A stretch of 64,000 bases of DNA. It comes from Mucilaginibacter defluvii (lineage in GTDB: Bacteria; Bacteroidota; Bacteroidia; Sphingobacteriales; Sphingobacteriaceae). Below are positions 17,366-26,142 of this stretch, one piece after another (positions within the stretch are counted from its first letter, which is position 1; each line of letters opens with the position of its first letter). The notes beneath the pieces were generated by a model. The model was given only the letters and a program-made list of their open reading frames with translations. It did not search any database and was not told the origin of the DNA. The stretch spans positions 895,193 to 959,192 of the forward strand of contig NZ_BAABJI010000001.1 in assembly GCF_039543225.1 (NCBI RefSeq), in the 5' to 3' direction. The position numbers were made by a program, and so were the translations under genes.

Positions 17366-18610
17366 TTATCGCCTGTTCATTCTGACGTTTCGCTCACGGT
17401 GCCGATCTTTACCATAAATCGCCTCATCATCCACATCGTCGCTGATATCAATGTTCACAGAAGTGTCCAGCCTATCAAATTCAGGATCGCTGTCAGCACT
17501 ATGAAGTAGATCAGCATCCGGTGATTGGCTTTGCTTTTCTTCAATTCCGTTTCTATTGCTTCCACTTTCGTCAATAGCTCTGTCAGTAATTGCTGCCGTT
17601 TCATTGCGTCCGATTTGCCATGTTTCAATATTTCCTGTAACAATGAACTTTCTGTCGGTGTTATTTCCGACTTGGGCTGTTCGGCTTTTGCCTGTTCCCA
17701 CTCCCTCGTCATATTGTTGTTTTGTTCTAACGTTTGCTGCGCTAACCGCCGCGCTGCCTCTGCTTTGTTCATAGTTAATATTTTTGAGGATTTCCGACCA
17801 TTTGAAACGATTACCCAATGCCTGCCCCCGAATCTTGATACCGTTATGAAAGTAGGTGATGCCGCTTATCCTGCCGGTAGATTGCTGATTGAACAACAAC
17901 CCGATGCCCTGGCCTTCACATGCCGAAATGAACTCCTGCAAGGTGTTATATCGCGACCGTAATATTTGGCTAACCTTCTCCTGCAACATGATCTTGTCGG
18001 ATATGATGCCCCGGCGATCCAGCATTTCAAGTTCCGTTTTTGTGGGTGCCTTGCGTGGCGGCATGTTCGAGATTTTTGCGGCATTTAAATACCCTGCTTT
18101 CACCTGTCGCTCGGTGAACGGTTTTATGCCCTCAGGTATCAGCCTGCTCGCCGCTATCTTTTGCAGGGCGTATTTGATTTCCAACTCCCGTAATATCGCT
18201 TCGGCTTTTTTGTAATTGTTACTATCCGAAACTACACCACCATCAAACTTTATCCTGTTAGCCAGTAGATGCACATGCGCATGTTCTGCATCGTAGTGCC
18301 GGAAGATCAGGTACTGGTTATTGTCAAAACCGTTCAGTTCAAGAAACTCGAGGGCAATGGCAAGCATCTTTTCGTTATCCAGTTTGTCGCTATCAGCAAA
18401 ATTGAGGCTGGCATGATATACATATCTGTTGAGGGAGGGGCGCAAGCCACGCACCACTTCGACCTCTTGTCGGATGAGACGCATGTCCATGAGAGCGAAG
18501 TTGCTGTCGAGCAAAATAGCCCGCTTGCTTTCGTCCGGATGGCGCATCTTGTTCAGGTTATACTGCAACGCCCCCATAAAGCTTTTTCCTATTTTTTGAA
18601 CGGCTATCAA
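17366..18610 (-). CDS. MobA/MobB-type relaxase
   Basis: A 414-residue relaxase that nicks oriT and pilots DNA during conjugative mobilization. The HUH metal site is HAHVH (His110, His112, His114), and Tyr17 in ALQYNLN is the probable nucleophile. The relaxase domain covers about residues 1-250; the tail is low-complexity and acidic. The start is TTG at 18608-18610, overlapping the mobC TGA as TTGA, a sign of translational coupling. The first ATG (residue 12) would leave only five residues before Tyr17, so TTG is preferred. A separate reading frame is nested in its 3' third. Confidence 0.87.
   Translation of the reverse strand: MIAVQKIGKSFMGALQYNLNKMRHPDESKRAILLDSNFALMDMRLIRQEVEVVRGLRPSLNRYVYHASLNFADSDKLDNEKMLAIALEFLELNGFDNNQYLIFRHYDAEHAHVHLLANRIKFDGGVVSDSNNYKKAEAILRELEIKYALQKIAASRLIPEGIKPFTERQVKAGYLNAAKISNMPPRKAPTKTELEMLDRRGIISDKIMLQEKVSQILRSRYNTLQEFISACEGQGIGLLFNQQSTGRISGITYFHNGIKIRGQALGNRFKWSEILKNINYEQSRGSAAVSAANVRTKQQYDEGVGTGKSRTAQVGNNTDRKFIVTGNIETWQIGRNETAAITDRAIDESGSNRNGIEEKQSQSPDADLLHSADSDPEFDRLDTSVNIDISDDVDDEAIYGKDRHRERNVRMNRR
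17455..17772 (-). CDS. Small coiled-coil membrane protein nested in relaxase gene
   Basis: A 105-residue ORF in another frame wholly inside the relaxase coding region, starting with ATG at 17770-17772. It has the look of a real protein: a charged helical N-terminus with coiled-coil periodicity (about 45-80) and a C-terminal membrane helix (MLIYFIVLTAILNLIGWTLL). From memory, Bacteroidota mobilization operons often have a short coiled-coil/TM protein after the relaxase. Here it appears to have moved fully into the relaxase gene, whose own tail is low-complexity at that point. Function unknown. Confidence 0.55.
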   Translation of the reverse strand: MNKAEAARRLAQQTLEQNNNMTREWEQAKAEQPKSEITPTESSLLQEILKHGKSDAMKRQQLLTELLTKVEAIETELKKSKANHRMLIYFIVLTAILNLIGWTLL

Positions 18611-18942
18611 TCCAGTAATAGTTTGATGATAAGTTGCTGCTGCTCGGACAGCTCGAGCAGTACCTTGCGAAGCCCATATGGCACCTTGCCGGAATTCACA
18701 TGTCTTGCAAGCTGGTTGATGTTTATACCGATCTTCTTTAGTTCGGTGTAAACATCAACGTCGATTCTAGGCATCTTTTGTTTAGGGTAACTGCCCCTGA
18801 AAATCTTTTCCCGCGCTAACAGTCGGGGGCTTATGCCGAACATAGCTCCAAGCTCATTGAGCTTGCGTTGTTCTTCAAGCGTAAGCCGGATGGTGAATAT
18901 CACCGACCGCTTTTCTTCTTTCGAAACCTTTGGCCTTGCCAT
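18607..18942 (-). CDS. mobC: MobC-like mobilization accessory protein
   Basis: A 111-residue protein with an N-terminal ribbon-helix-helix-like segment (FTIRLTLEEQRKLNELG) and the MobC motif GININQLARHVNSGK (PF05713 type). It assists the relaxase by binding oriT and opening the DNA. It is first in the mobC-relaxase operon; its TGA overlaps the relaxase TTG. The likely oriT lies about 230 bp upstream of its ATG. Confidence 0.85.
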   Translation of the reverse strand: MARPKVSKEEKRSVIFTIRLTLEEQRKLNELGAMFGISPRLLAREKIFRGSYPKQKMPRIDVDVYTELKKIGININQLARHVNSGKVPYGLRKVLLELSEQQQLIIKLLLD

Positions 18943-19175
18943 TGTTTGAATGATTTAAAACGCTCTCCTGCGCACACGTCAACTAACGCATGTCGGATAG
19001 CAGAGCCTCAACCCCAATCGGGATCGCTACAGATTCTCTCCGTATTTATAAGACGGTGATTAGAGCACCGGCTTTTGGCGCGTGTTACGCCCGCAACCAA
19101 ATATAACGATTAGCTATCTAAAGCACTTAAATTTCTTCTAAGATGTGCGGAACGAAGTGAGGTATATCGCTTCCC

Positions 19176-19212
19176 GGCTTGTCCGGGCAAGCCGTTTCGG
19201 TATTACCGAAAC
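19176..19212. other. Candidate oriT: two abutting hairpins
   Basis: GGCTTG (19176-19181) pairs with CAAGCC (19188-19193). It is immediately followed by GTTTCGGT (19194-19201) paired with ACCGAAAC (19205-19212). Two perfect stems back to back, upstream of mobC-relaxase, are what an oriT of a mobilizable element commonly looks like. No nic site is identified. A pair of back-to-back terminators is the alternative, but no T run follows. Confidence 0.5.
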
Positions 19213-19469
19213 ATTGCTTGCTTTAATTACTTAGATATCAAATATTCTGTTTATATCTGATATAGAAAAGATCTTTCTCCAGCCACTGTAGCTATTTTCA
19301 GATTGAGCAAAAAATGCATCTTCATATTCTGAGAAAATTGCCCCACCTCCATTGCATTTAAAGATTCACCGCTTTGTTATGTACTTTCTTAAGTTATTTC
19401 ACTTTTTCAGTCATTTTTATAGGACCTGAAAATTTAAGGCACGCCTGGCAATATCCACAAAGCGAACTG

Positions 19470-19477
19470 TATTTTTG
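19470..19477 (+). promoter_or_regulatory. -7 box of the double-nuclease gene
   Basis: TATTTTTG, an exact TAnnTTTG match. It contains the TTG at 19475 that would otherwise be read as a start codon; the true start is therefore taken as the ATG at 19514. Confidence 0.5.
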
Positions 19478-19513
19478 CCGTACCAAAAGCCCATTAATCA
19501 AAACAAAACCCAG

Positions 19514-20590
19514 ATGGACACCTATTCCTTTTATCTCAAATTTGAAAGTATTGTAGAAAAGCTGCTTCGCGACTTTAATTTTCATATTCAAAAGCAGCAA
19601 CAGCAGGTGATCGATTCCAAACGGTACCACATCGACCTGCTGATCAACCGTTACAACCTGACGATACTAGTAGAGCTCAAGTTTTACCGCAGCAAAAAGG
19701 GTGTGGCCGGCGCGGTACGTGATGCTGGGCAACAATTGGTCAGTTTGCTGAATGCTTATAATAGTCCGGCAAGTGGTTTATTGATTATTGCGGCCTATGC
19801 GACGCCCGAACTGCGCGATGAGCTAAGAGCTACAGGAATCATTTTATGGGATCGAAGCGATCTATATAATTTGATCAGGTTTGGTTTAGGGAGTTCCCAG
19901 TTACTTGAAGAGTTCGAGCAATTGCTGAATGAAGCTAAACAAGGTTTAGATACAGAAGATGTATTTGCTGATGTAGTGATCAGCAAAGAATCGCCGGACA
20001 CATATTTCGAACTGCTGGCAAAACATTTTGTTCGTTCAGCAGTGCCGCCGTCAACAGCCCCGAAGAAAGACTATTGTGCCGAGCTCAACGCGATACCAGA
20101 AGGTAAAGCTGGCTGGAATAATTATGAGCGCAAATGCATCGAGATTTTACACTATTTATTTGAGGATGACTTAAACAACTGGCATACGCAAAGTTCCACC
20201 GATGACGGGTTGAGCAGGTTTGACATGATCTGCAGAATCGTTTCGGCTGATGACTTTTGGAAAAGCCTAATCCAGTCGTTCAACTCCCGCTACGTATTAT
20301 TCGAATTTAAGAATTATGCTGATCCCATCGGACAGGATCAGATCTACACGACGGAACGATACCTATACGTTCGCGGCTTGCGCGCTGTTGGCTTCATCAT
20401 CGCCCGCAATGGTGGAAGTGAACGTGCCAAAAGTGCCGCTAAAGGCGCCTTACGAGAGCACGGCAAGCTCATGCTGATCCTAGACAACCACGACCTTTGC
20501 GAGATGGTAAAGCTTAAAGCTAGTGGAGGCTTGCCCAATGATTATTTGTCGGTTAAGCTGGATGATTTCCTTATCACATTGAGCAGGTAA
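19514..20590 (+). CDS. Tandem PD-(D/E)xK nuclease protein
   Basis: A 358-residue protein with two restriction-endonuclease-like active sites. Domain 1 (about 5-120) has Asp41 and the core VELKFY (Glu54, Lys56). Domain 2 (about 190-345) has Asp237 in SRFDMI and LFEFKNY (Glu264, Lys266) followed by a Gln-rich helix start. Such Mrr-like folds cut or sense DNA. No specificity or ATPase domain is seen. It is 110 bp upstream of a second nuclease gene on the same strand, so the two may form one defence unit. I do not recognise a named system. The start is ATG 19514; the upstream TTG is in a promoter box. Confidence 0.7.
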   Translation: MDTYSFYLKFESIVEKLLRDFNFHIQKQQQQVIDSKRYHIDLLINRYNLTILVELKFYRSKKGVAGAVRDAGQQLVSLLNAYNSPASGLLIIAAYATPELRDELRATGIILWDRSDLYNLIRFGLGSSQLLEEFEQLLNEAKQGLDTEDVFADVVISKESPDTYFELLAKHFVRSAVPPSTAPKKDYCAELNAIPEGKAGWNNYERKCIEILHYLFEDDLNNWHTQSSTDDGLSRFDMICRIVSADDFWKSLIQSFNSRYVLFEFKNYADPIGQDQIYTTERYLYVRGLRAVGFIIARNGGSERAKSAAKGALREHGKLMLILDNHDLCEMVKLKASGGLPNDYLSVKLDDFLITLSR

Positions 20591-20700
20591 TTTCATGTGA
20601 CAGTTTAGAAAGCTGCACGAGGTTATTGGAATCGAAATATTGCTTAAATTTTTTTTCTTTCCCTATTTATTTTTTATGAGTATTATATATATTGCGTCAT

Positions 20701-22140
20701 ATGACAGCAATTGAAATGCTTCTTAATGAGCATGGACCAATGATTTCCAGCGAACTCGCGAGAAAACTGGCAAAGGTGGAAAACATAGGCTTCAACACGG
20801 CGAGCCAACGGGTGTCAAGGGCAGAAGGCATTGAGCGTGTGCAGGGTTTTTTTAAGAGCAATCAGTCCCTTATCTTCTTGCCTAACCAGCAGCAAGGCAG
20901 GGAAGTATTGAAACTGCTTGCGCAACAAATGGAGTTGCACGGCAAGAAATACTGGTTCACGCTGAATGCCCTTAAGTACCATGCAGGGACCGTCAGTACC
21001 GACTTTTTGCAAACGTATTCTTATTACCCCGTAGAGCCGGTGTCCTCACACTTTACTTTTGCCGAGGTTATACAAAAATTCGTGCTGGAAGGCATATTGG
21101 TTTATGCTCCTGGCACTTATTCTTTTGCGCCTCGGTTGCGGTACAATTCCATGAATGCATTTCTGGGCCAGACGTTGGAAACAATCAAGCTGAATGTATT
21201 GGATAACTTTAAAGAACTTGCACGCAATATCGGCTGGGTCTCTTATGAGTCCTTCAAACAATTCGCTACCTACGGAAATTTCAATTGGGCATTCATGGGC
21301 GTATCGCCGGTAAGAGGATTAAAGACGGGCAAAGAATTCGGCTTTGTAATCGGTGATATTCTGTTGGGCCGCCCTACCTATAAAAAGGATGTTGAGTTCT
21401 TTGTCCGGAAAATTGAAACCGTACAATCTTACAAGGGAGCCTCTCGGGTCATGCCTGTACTGCTGGTCGATAGCCTTGATAAAGAAGCCTTTCAGTATCT
21501 GAAAGAAAAAGGTGTCATCATTGGCGTCATTAAAGAACTGTTTGGGGAAAAGTATGCGAAGACGCTTAACGACCTGATCACGATTTTAACCAATGCAGCG
21601 GCCAGTCTGGCCAAGAACCCAAACCAATACCTGCAGTTGATCAATGAGCTCCGCAAATACAATGATGGCCTGCTCAAAAATATTAAGGGAGCCCTATTTG
21701 AATATGTCGCAGGGCACTACTACATCTACAAGCATGCTTCGCTCGACATGGGCTGGGAGATTGTTGAAAACGGCGCGGCGCATGAAATGGATGTGAGGGC
21801 CACCTTTGGGGACAAGGTCATCATCGCTGAATGTAAAGGCCGGATCTCGCCAACTCCTATCGAGGATATTAACAAATTTGTGCGAATCAAGATACCTGCC
21901 TTTCGCAGTTGGCTGGAAAAAAACGATACCCATCGGAATAAATCCATCGAATTCGAGTACTGGTCATCGGCCGGCTATACGGAAGATGCTTTGCTCAGGA
22001 TAGAAGAGCTAAGGGCCGAATATAAACGAAATATAGTCACCTTTCTTGGCCCTCTGGAAATCATGGCTCGGGCCAAAGAAATGAAGAACAAGAAGCTGCA
22101 AAAAGAGCTCGACACCTTCTTTTTCAAATCAAACGTATAA
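20701..22140 (+). CDS. wHTH + PD-(D/E)xK nuclease-like protein
   Basis: A 479-residue protein. Residues 1-60 form a winged-helix-like region (MISSELARKLAKVENIGFNTASQRVSRA). The middle (about 70-300) has further helical, DNA-binding-like repeats. The C-terminal part (about 320-410) is a PD-(D/E)xK nuclease-like core with Glu334, Asp364 in HEMDVRA and AECKG (Glu377, Lys379). This looks like a DNA-binding protein fused to a nuclease. It follows the tandem-nuclease gene with a 110-bp gap. The ATG at 20701 is preferred to a TTG 9 nt upstream. No family name is assigned. Confidence 0.65.
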   Translation: MTAIEMLLNEHGPMISSELARKLAKVENIGFNTASQRVSRAEGIERVQGFFKSNQSLIFLPNQQQGREVLKLLAQQMELHGKKYWFTLNALKYHAGTVSTDFLQTYSYYPVEPVSSHFTFAEVIQKFVLEGILVYAPGTYSFAPRLRYNSMNAFLGQTLETIKLNVLDNFKELARNIGWVSYESFKQFATYGNFNWAFMGVSPVRGLKTGKEFGFVIGDILLGRPTYKKDVEFFVRKIETVQSYKGASRVMPVLLVDSLDKEAFQYLKEKGVIIGVIKELFGEKYAKTLNDLITILTNAAASLAKNPNQYLQLINELRKYNDGLLKNIKGALFEYVAGHYYIYKHASLDMGWEIVENGAAHEMDVRATFGDKVIIAECKGRISPTPIEDINKFVRIKIPAFRSWLEKNDTHRNKSIEFEYWSSAGYTEDALLRIEELRAEYKRNIVTFLGPLEIMARAKEMKNKKLQKELDTFFFKSNV

Positions 22141-22142
22141 AA

Positions 22143-22169
22143 AAGGGGCTCGGCATAGGCGATCCCCTT
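22143..22169. terminator. Weak hairpin between convergent genes
   Basis: AAGGGGCTCG ... CGATCCCCTT pairs with one mismatch around GCATAGG, just after the wHTH-nuclease stop. There is no long T run, so activity is uncertain. Confidence 0.35.
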
Positions 22170-22259
22170 AACAAAGCTGAAATTAATGTCAATGTCTGTT
22201 CTTCGCAGTGCTGACATCTCTTTTCAATACGACTTCAGATTTGTTCACTCAGTGCTATA

Positions 22260-24121
22260 TTAAAGTTCAAAAAGTTTCTTTGTCACGTTAAAAATGTGAT
22301 TTTCAAAAGCATCAAAAGAATCGCGAATGCGAATTTTATTTGAATCCGATGAGGCATCATAATAATCGATTATGCGTTGAGGCACACCATAATCGCTGGC
22401 AACCTTAGCTTGATCTGAAAAAGCGTTATATTCAAGTTTTGTTAATAGCCGATCCAAACCTTGAACATCTTCGAAGGCCTTAGACTCTATTTGAGAAATA
22501 AAGTATTTATACATGGTGTTAAATACTCCCAGATACTTGACAAGTTGGTATTTAAAAGTATTATAAATCAATTCAGACGCCTTACGCATCGCCTTATCAA
22601 CATCTTCTTTTAAAGTATCGACTCGATAATCAAAAAGGCCCTTGAATCCATCTTTCAAGTAAAAGTATAAAGAATAAGTAATTCGAGAATAATCGCGCTG
22701 TATAAATTCGCCACTACTATTCTTGTACGATGATTTCTCCAATAAATGCAAGAAATTTTTATCTCTAACAATTGGTTTTATTGTTTCGATGAATATTTGA
22801 AAGCCATCGAAATCAATTTGATTTTGAACAATTTTTTGTACTAAATCCTTAATTTTATTTAACTGCGAGGAATTCAAATTATAAATACCGTCATAAACTA
22901 CCAATTTATCTTCCCGTCCAATTGTCTTGAATAAATGCATTATGTCGTCGGGTATTCCTCGGTCTTCTTGAAGTTGTTTTACTTGTTGCTTTTTCTCTTT
23001 GCCAGCATTACTCAAAAACGGATCAGTGGTCATATCAAGATCTGCTCCATCCTTAGTTACATTTATGTCAAAATTTTTATGTTTAATCCCTCCGTCGTTA
23101 GAAGAAATGACTTTATCAAAGGTGTTCTGAATTGACACAATCGACCCTTGGTAATGTTCCATAAATCGACCGGCCCTACCAGCAATGTTTTTGGCACAAA
23201 AGCTTTGAGAGGTTTGCTGCCTTTTTTATCAAATAGTGCAATTAAATTTTTTGCAGAGGTGTTTACTCCCTCAGTTATCGTTGTCGTACAGACCAAAATC
23301 GTTAGGCCCCCATTTTTGGAATTAAACAATTTGATAATCTCTTTTTGAATGTATTTTGGAACTACGCCATGATGAATGCCAATTCCGCCTTTTAGAGCTT
23401 TTATCACGCACCAGTTAACATCATAAATCCTTTCCAAGTGATCTACGAAAAGTTGAAATTCCTCGTGAACCGGCTTTTTGGTCAGCTGCCAAGACAAGAT
23501 GTAATTAGCATAAGTTTCGACGGTTACTTTCGTGCTGCAATATGCAATCGTTTTGTGTTCATTTTCAGGCTTTCGCAGAAAAAAATTTTTAATTAAAATT
23601 TTAAGTCTACCTGATTTTGACAAAATGTTTTTGCCATCTTCAGTAAAGTCAATTTCGATGCCATCTATTACTTGTCTTTTTTTGTTTTTTATAACATCAT
23701 AAGTTTTACCAACAATTTCATAATTATTTTTATTTATAAGTTTGATTGAATAATTGGCGAGGAATAAATCAAATGACTCATTATAATATGGATTTAATAC
23801 GTTATCAAAAGATATATAGGGACCGGCAAGCATCAAATCAGATTTAGGATTTCGTAATGCATAATAGATTGCCATCCGATAAGCTAAATCACGGTCGTGT
23901 TCTTTAAGTTCCTCCTGATCATTATCCATATATTCATTGTCGATCTTATAAACTTCATCGACAAAAACAAAATCAGGTTCTAATTGAGCACCTTTTTTAT
24001 CTAAAAAAGACAGATAACGTTCTGGAGTGAAAATAAACACATTTTTCTCGCCATACTCCTCTTTACCGTCACTGAGAGTGTGTATGGAGTAATTATTTTC
24101 TTCAAAATAACTATATGTCTC
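22260..24121 (-). pseudogene. SF2 helicase (Ski2-like), frameshifted and lacking its N-terminus
   Basis: The remains of a helicase in two frames. The upstream part holds motif II (VFVDEVYKID) and a motif V-like TEGVN; the downstream frame begins with motif VI NIAGRAGRF. They join if one A is restored in the A5 run (plus-strand T run 23188-23192). The 5' end stops at the IS boundary (24122), and the Walker A motif is missing from the window. AGRAGR-type motif VI points to Ski2-like helicases, as used in antiviral systems. Coding is AT-rich relative to flanks. The frameshift may be real decay or a homopolymer sequencing error, but the 5' loss alone makes it non-functional. Confidence 0.75.
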
Positions 24122-24186
24122 TGTAACCCCTCCTAAAAACCGGACTGCTTAAAGGACGAAAAGTCTTAACTTTAAACAGCCAAACG

Positions 24187-24453
24187 ATGAAGAACTCAAT
24201 TATTACCGAAGCACAGATTGTAAAAGCCATCAAAGAGTATGAAGGTGGCCGTGAGCTCAACGATGTATGCCGCGAACTCGGCGTGCACAAATCAACCTTT
24301 TACAACTGGCGTAAAAAGTATGCCGGTATGGACAGCCAGGAACTGAAGCGACTGAAAGAGCTGGAGGAAGAAAATCGTAAACTGAAGCACATGTATGCAG
24401 AGCTGGCTTTAGATCACAGCCTGTTAAAAGACGTACTCTCAAAAAAGTTCTAA
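24187..24453 (+). CDS. IS3 transposase OrfA
   Basis: An 88-residue helix-turn-helix protein (HTH_Tnp_1 type: ELNDVCRELGVHKSTFYNWRKKY) with a leucine-zipper-like C-terminus. It binds the IS ends. Near its stop is the slippery heptamer AAAAAAG (24441-24447). A -1 shift there continues into orfB in frame, giving the OrfAB transposase. Confidence 0.93.
   Translation: MKNSIITEAQIVKAIKEYEGGRELNDVCRELGVHKSTFYNWRKKYAGMDSQELKRLKELEEENRKLKHMYAELALDHSLLKDVLSKKF
24441..24447 (+). promoter_or_regulatory. Programmed -1 frameshift site
   Basis: A6G heptamer just before the orfA stop. Slipping back one base reads on through LKPCQRKD into the orfB methionine, the standard IS3 arrangement. Confidence 0.85.
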
Positions 24454-24473
24454 AGCCCTGCCAGCGCAAAGAC

Positions 24474-25295
24474 ATGGTTGCTTACTTAATGGAATTTCGT
24501 CAAGTAAGTATTAGCAGGGCTTGTCGGGTAGTAAAGCTGCCCAAATCCATGTATTATTATAAGAACGTCAGAGATGATTCAGAGACCATTGATAAACTGC
24601 TCGAGCTATCTGAACGGCATCCGACTGAGGGTCAGGATTTGTATTACAGCAGAATTCGGCAACAGGGCTTGCTATGGAACTATAAGCGTGTAAGACGGGT
24701 TTACCTGTTATTGGGTATGAATCGCCGCAGAAAGGTCCGCAGACGAGTGCCTGCACGCGTTAAAGTGCCATTGATCGTACCTGAACAGGCTGGAGATACC
24801 TGGTCTATGGACTTCACGTGTGATGTGCTGATGAACAAAAGAAGGTTCCGAACGCTGAATATCATTGATGATTTTAACCGGGAAGCTATTGCTGTGGAAG
24901 CAGCTTATACGATGCCTGCCATGCGGGTAACTCAGATTCTGGAGCGAACCATTCATGAACAAGGTAGGCCAAGCTGCATCAGGGTAGATAATGGCCCTGA
25001 GTTTATCAGCAAGGAGTTTAAGGATTGGTGTGAAAGCAAGGGTATAAAAGTCCAGTATACACAGCCCGGAAAGCCTATGCAAAACGGCTATATCGAACGG
25101 TTCAATAGAACCTTCCGAGAAAACATATTGGATGCTTACTTATTTGAAGACATCAACCAGGTACAGGTTTTAGCCGATGAATGGATGGAAGATTACAATT
25201 ACAGTAGGCCGCATGAAGCATTGGGAGGTATTACTCCAAATCTTTTTAAGCGGATGAAAAACATAAACCAACAACAGTATCACAATGAAAATTAA
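24474..25295 (+). CDS. IS3 transposase OrfB (DDE integrase)
   Basis: The 273 residues from the ATG at 24474; in the cell it is mainly made as OrfAB by -1 frameshifting. The rve-type catalytic triad is visible: Asp in WSMDFTCD, Asp in IRVDNGPEF, Glu in NGYIERFNRTF, followed by the typical YNYSRPHEALGG end. It looks intact. Confidence 0.93.
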   Translation: MVAYLMEFRQVSISRACRVVKLPKSMYYYKNVRDDSETIDKLLELSERHPTEGQDLYYSRIRQQGLLWNYKRVRRVYLLLGMNRRRKVRRRVPARVKVPLIVPEQAGDTWSMDFTCDVLMNKRRFRTLNIIDDFNREAIAVEAAYTMPAMRVTQILERTIHEQGRPSCIRVDNGPEFISKEFKDWCESKGIKVQYTQPGKPMQNGYIERFNRTFRENILDAYLFEDINQVQVLADEWMEDYNYSRPHEALGGITPNLFKRMKNINQQQYHNEN

Positions 25296-25431
25296 CTTTT
25301 ATCCAATTCTGCAGGCCAGCCCTGTATCAGGTGGCTTTTACTTCAAAGCTATATTCACATGGTGGCATATACTTGCAGTGATTGCTGTATTTATTTTGAT
25401 AATATATTTAATAAGGAAAAAACTTAAATAA
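25285..25431 (+). CDS. Small membrane peptide inside the IS
   Basis: A 48-residue ORF starting at ATG 25285, overlapping the orfB end by 11 nt, with one hydrophobic segment (ILAVIAVFILIIYLI) then a basic tail. IS3 elements normally carry only orfA and orfB, so it may be a passenger or a chance ORF in the ~185-bp tail of the IS. No homology is recognised. Confidence 0.35.
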   Translation: MKINFYPILQASPVSGGFYFKAIFTWWHILAVIAVFILIIYLIRKKLK

Positions 25432-25444
25432 CAGATAATTTAGT

Positions 25445-25966
25445 TTATTTAACACCAGTCCGAACTAAGGGAGGGTTACAATTTAGGTTGAAGGAAATCC
25501 ATTTAGTTATTTCGTCTTCTTCCTGGATCAACCGATTAAAATCATCAATAAAGTCACTGCAATCTTTTACAAAGTTTTTTGCAACTGCTATGTAATAAGT
25601 AAAGTTGTTTGGATCAGTAATCAAAGTCGGATTGATCAAGCTGTAAAGGGCAAACTTTGTTACTTCTTTCCCGAACTCGTCCTTGCTGAGGTTGTTGTTA
25701 TAATTTTTACACTGAATTATACCATTTGTATCTCCGTTCATGGAGAGTACGCAATCTTTTCCATCATCAGCAACACCAGGCATCAGGCTGATGCGGTTAT
25801 GTTTCGCCAGCATAGCATTTTCCACGAGCACATCAAAAATGCTGTAGAGCAGTTCCTCAAACCTTTTTGGATTAGGAAGACGGTTATATGGAAATGGTTC
25901 GCCTGCTAGTACCGCAGGTTTCTCTGAGTGTGATAAAAATTGGTTTTTGGTTTGCTGATCAGTCAT
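25445..25966 (-). pseudogene. PD-(D/E)xK nuclease-like protein truncated by the IS
   Basis: 173 residues, of which the last ~11 (CNPPLVRTGVK) are encoded by the IS right end. The native part has a nuclease-like core: Glu37 in RFEELLY, Asp71 in GKDCVL, and IQCKNY (Gln85, Lys87), an Mrr-like QxK variant. Its C-terminal continuation is lost. On the same strand beyond the IS lies the helicase remnant, so the two were probably one gene or one operon of an anti-phage system. The ATG at 25964-25966 fits. Confidence 0.65.
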
Positions 25967-26142
25967 TAATGGTTGCTATAATACAAAGAGTAACCATAAA
26001 GATACAAGCCAATCAATACAAAAAAACATGTAATTTACTAACAGTCTAACAAAAAACCATTGTAAATTAACTATTGGTAATTACCGCAATTGTTGTCAAT
26101 CGGGTTATCGGATAAATAATCGAGCCCATTAAATCATTTACC

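Larger units (their letters stand above)
18943..19513. other. 571-bp intergenic region upstream of mobC
   Basis: No gene is supported. It contains the two adjacent perfect hairpins proposed as oriT (19176-19212) and the promoter box of the nuclease gene (19470-19477). The rest, including the segment 19013-19100, shows nothing further I can name. Confidence 0.6.
24122..25480 (+). mobile_element. IS3-family insertion sequence (1359 bp)
   Basis: The imperfect terminal inverted repeats begin TGTAACCC and end GGGTTACA. The left end is 24122-24147 (TGTAACCCCTCCTAAAAACC...) and the right end is 25455-25480, whose complement reads TGTAACCCTCCCTTAG.... Inside are orfA, orfB and an extra small ORF. 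No target duplication is visible (left flank CTC, right flank ATT), so the insertion was probably followed by a deletion or formed by recombination. It splits a minus-strand nuclease/helicase locus. Confidence 0.88.

Noticed and set aside
19010..19030. CCAATCGGGATC resembling the tRNA acceptor end CCAAACGGGATC
   Set aside because: 11 of 12 bases agree but no further tRNA or junction sequence follows; likely chance.
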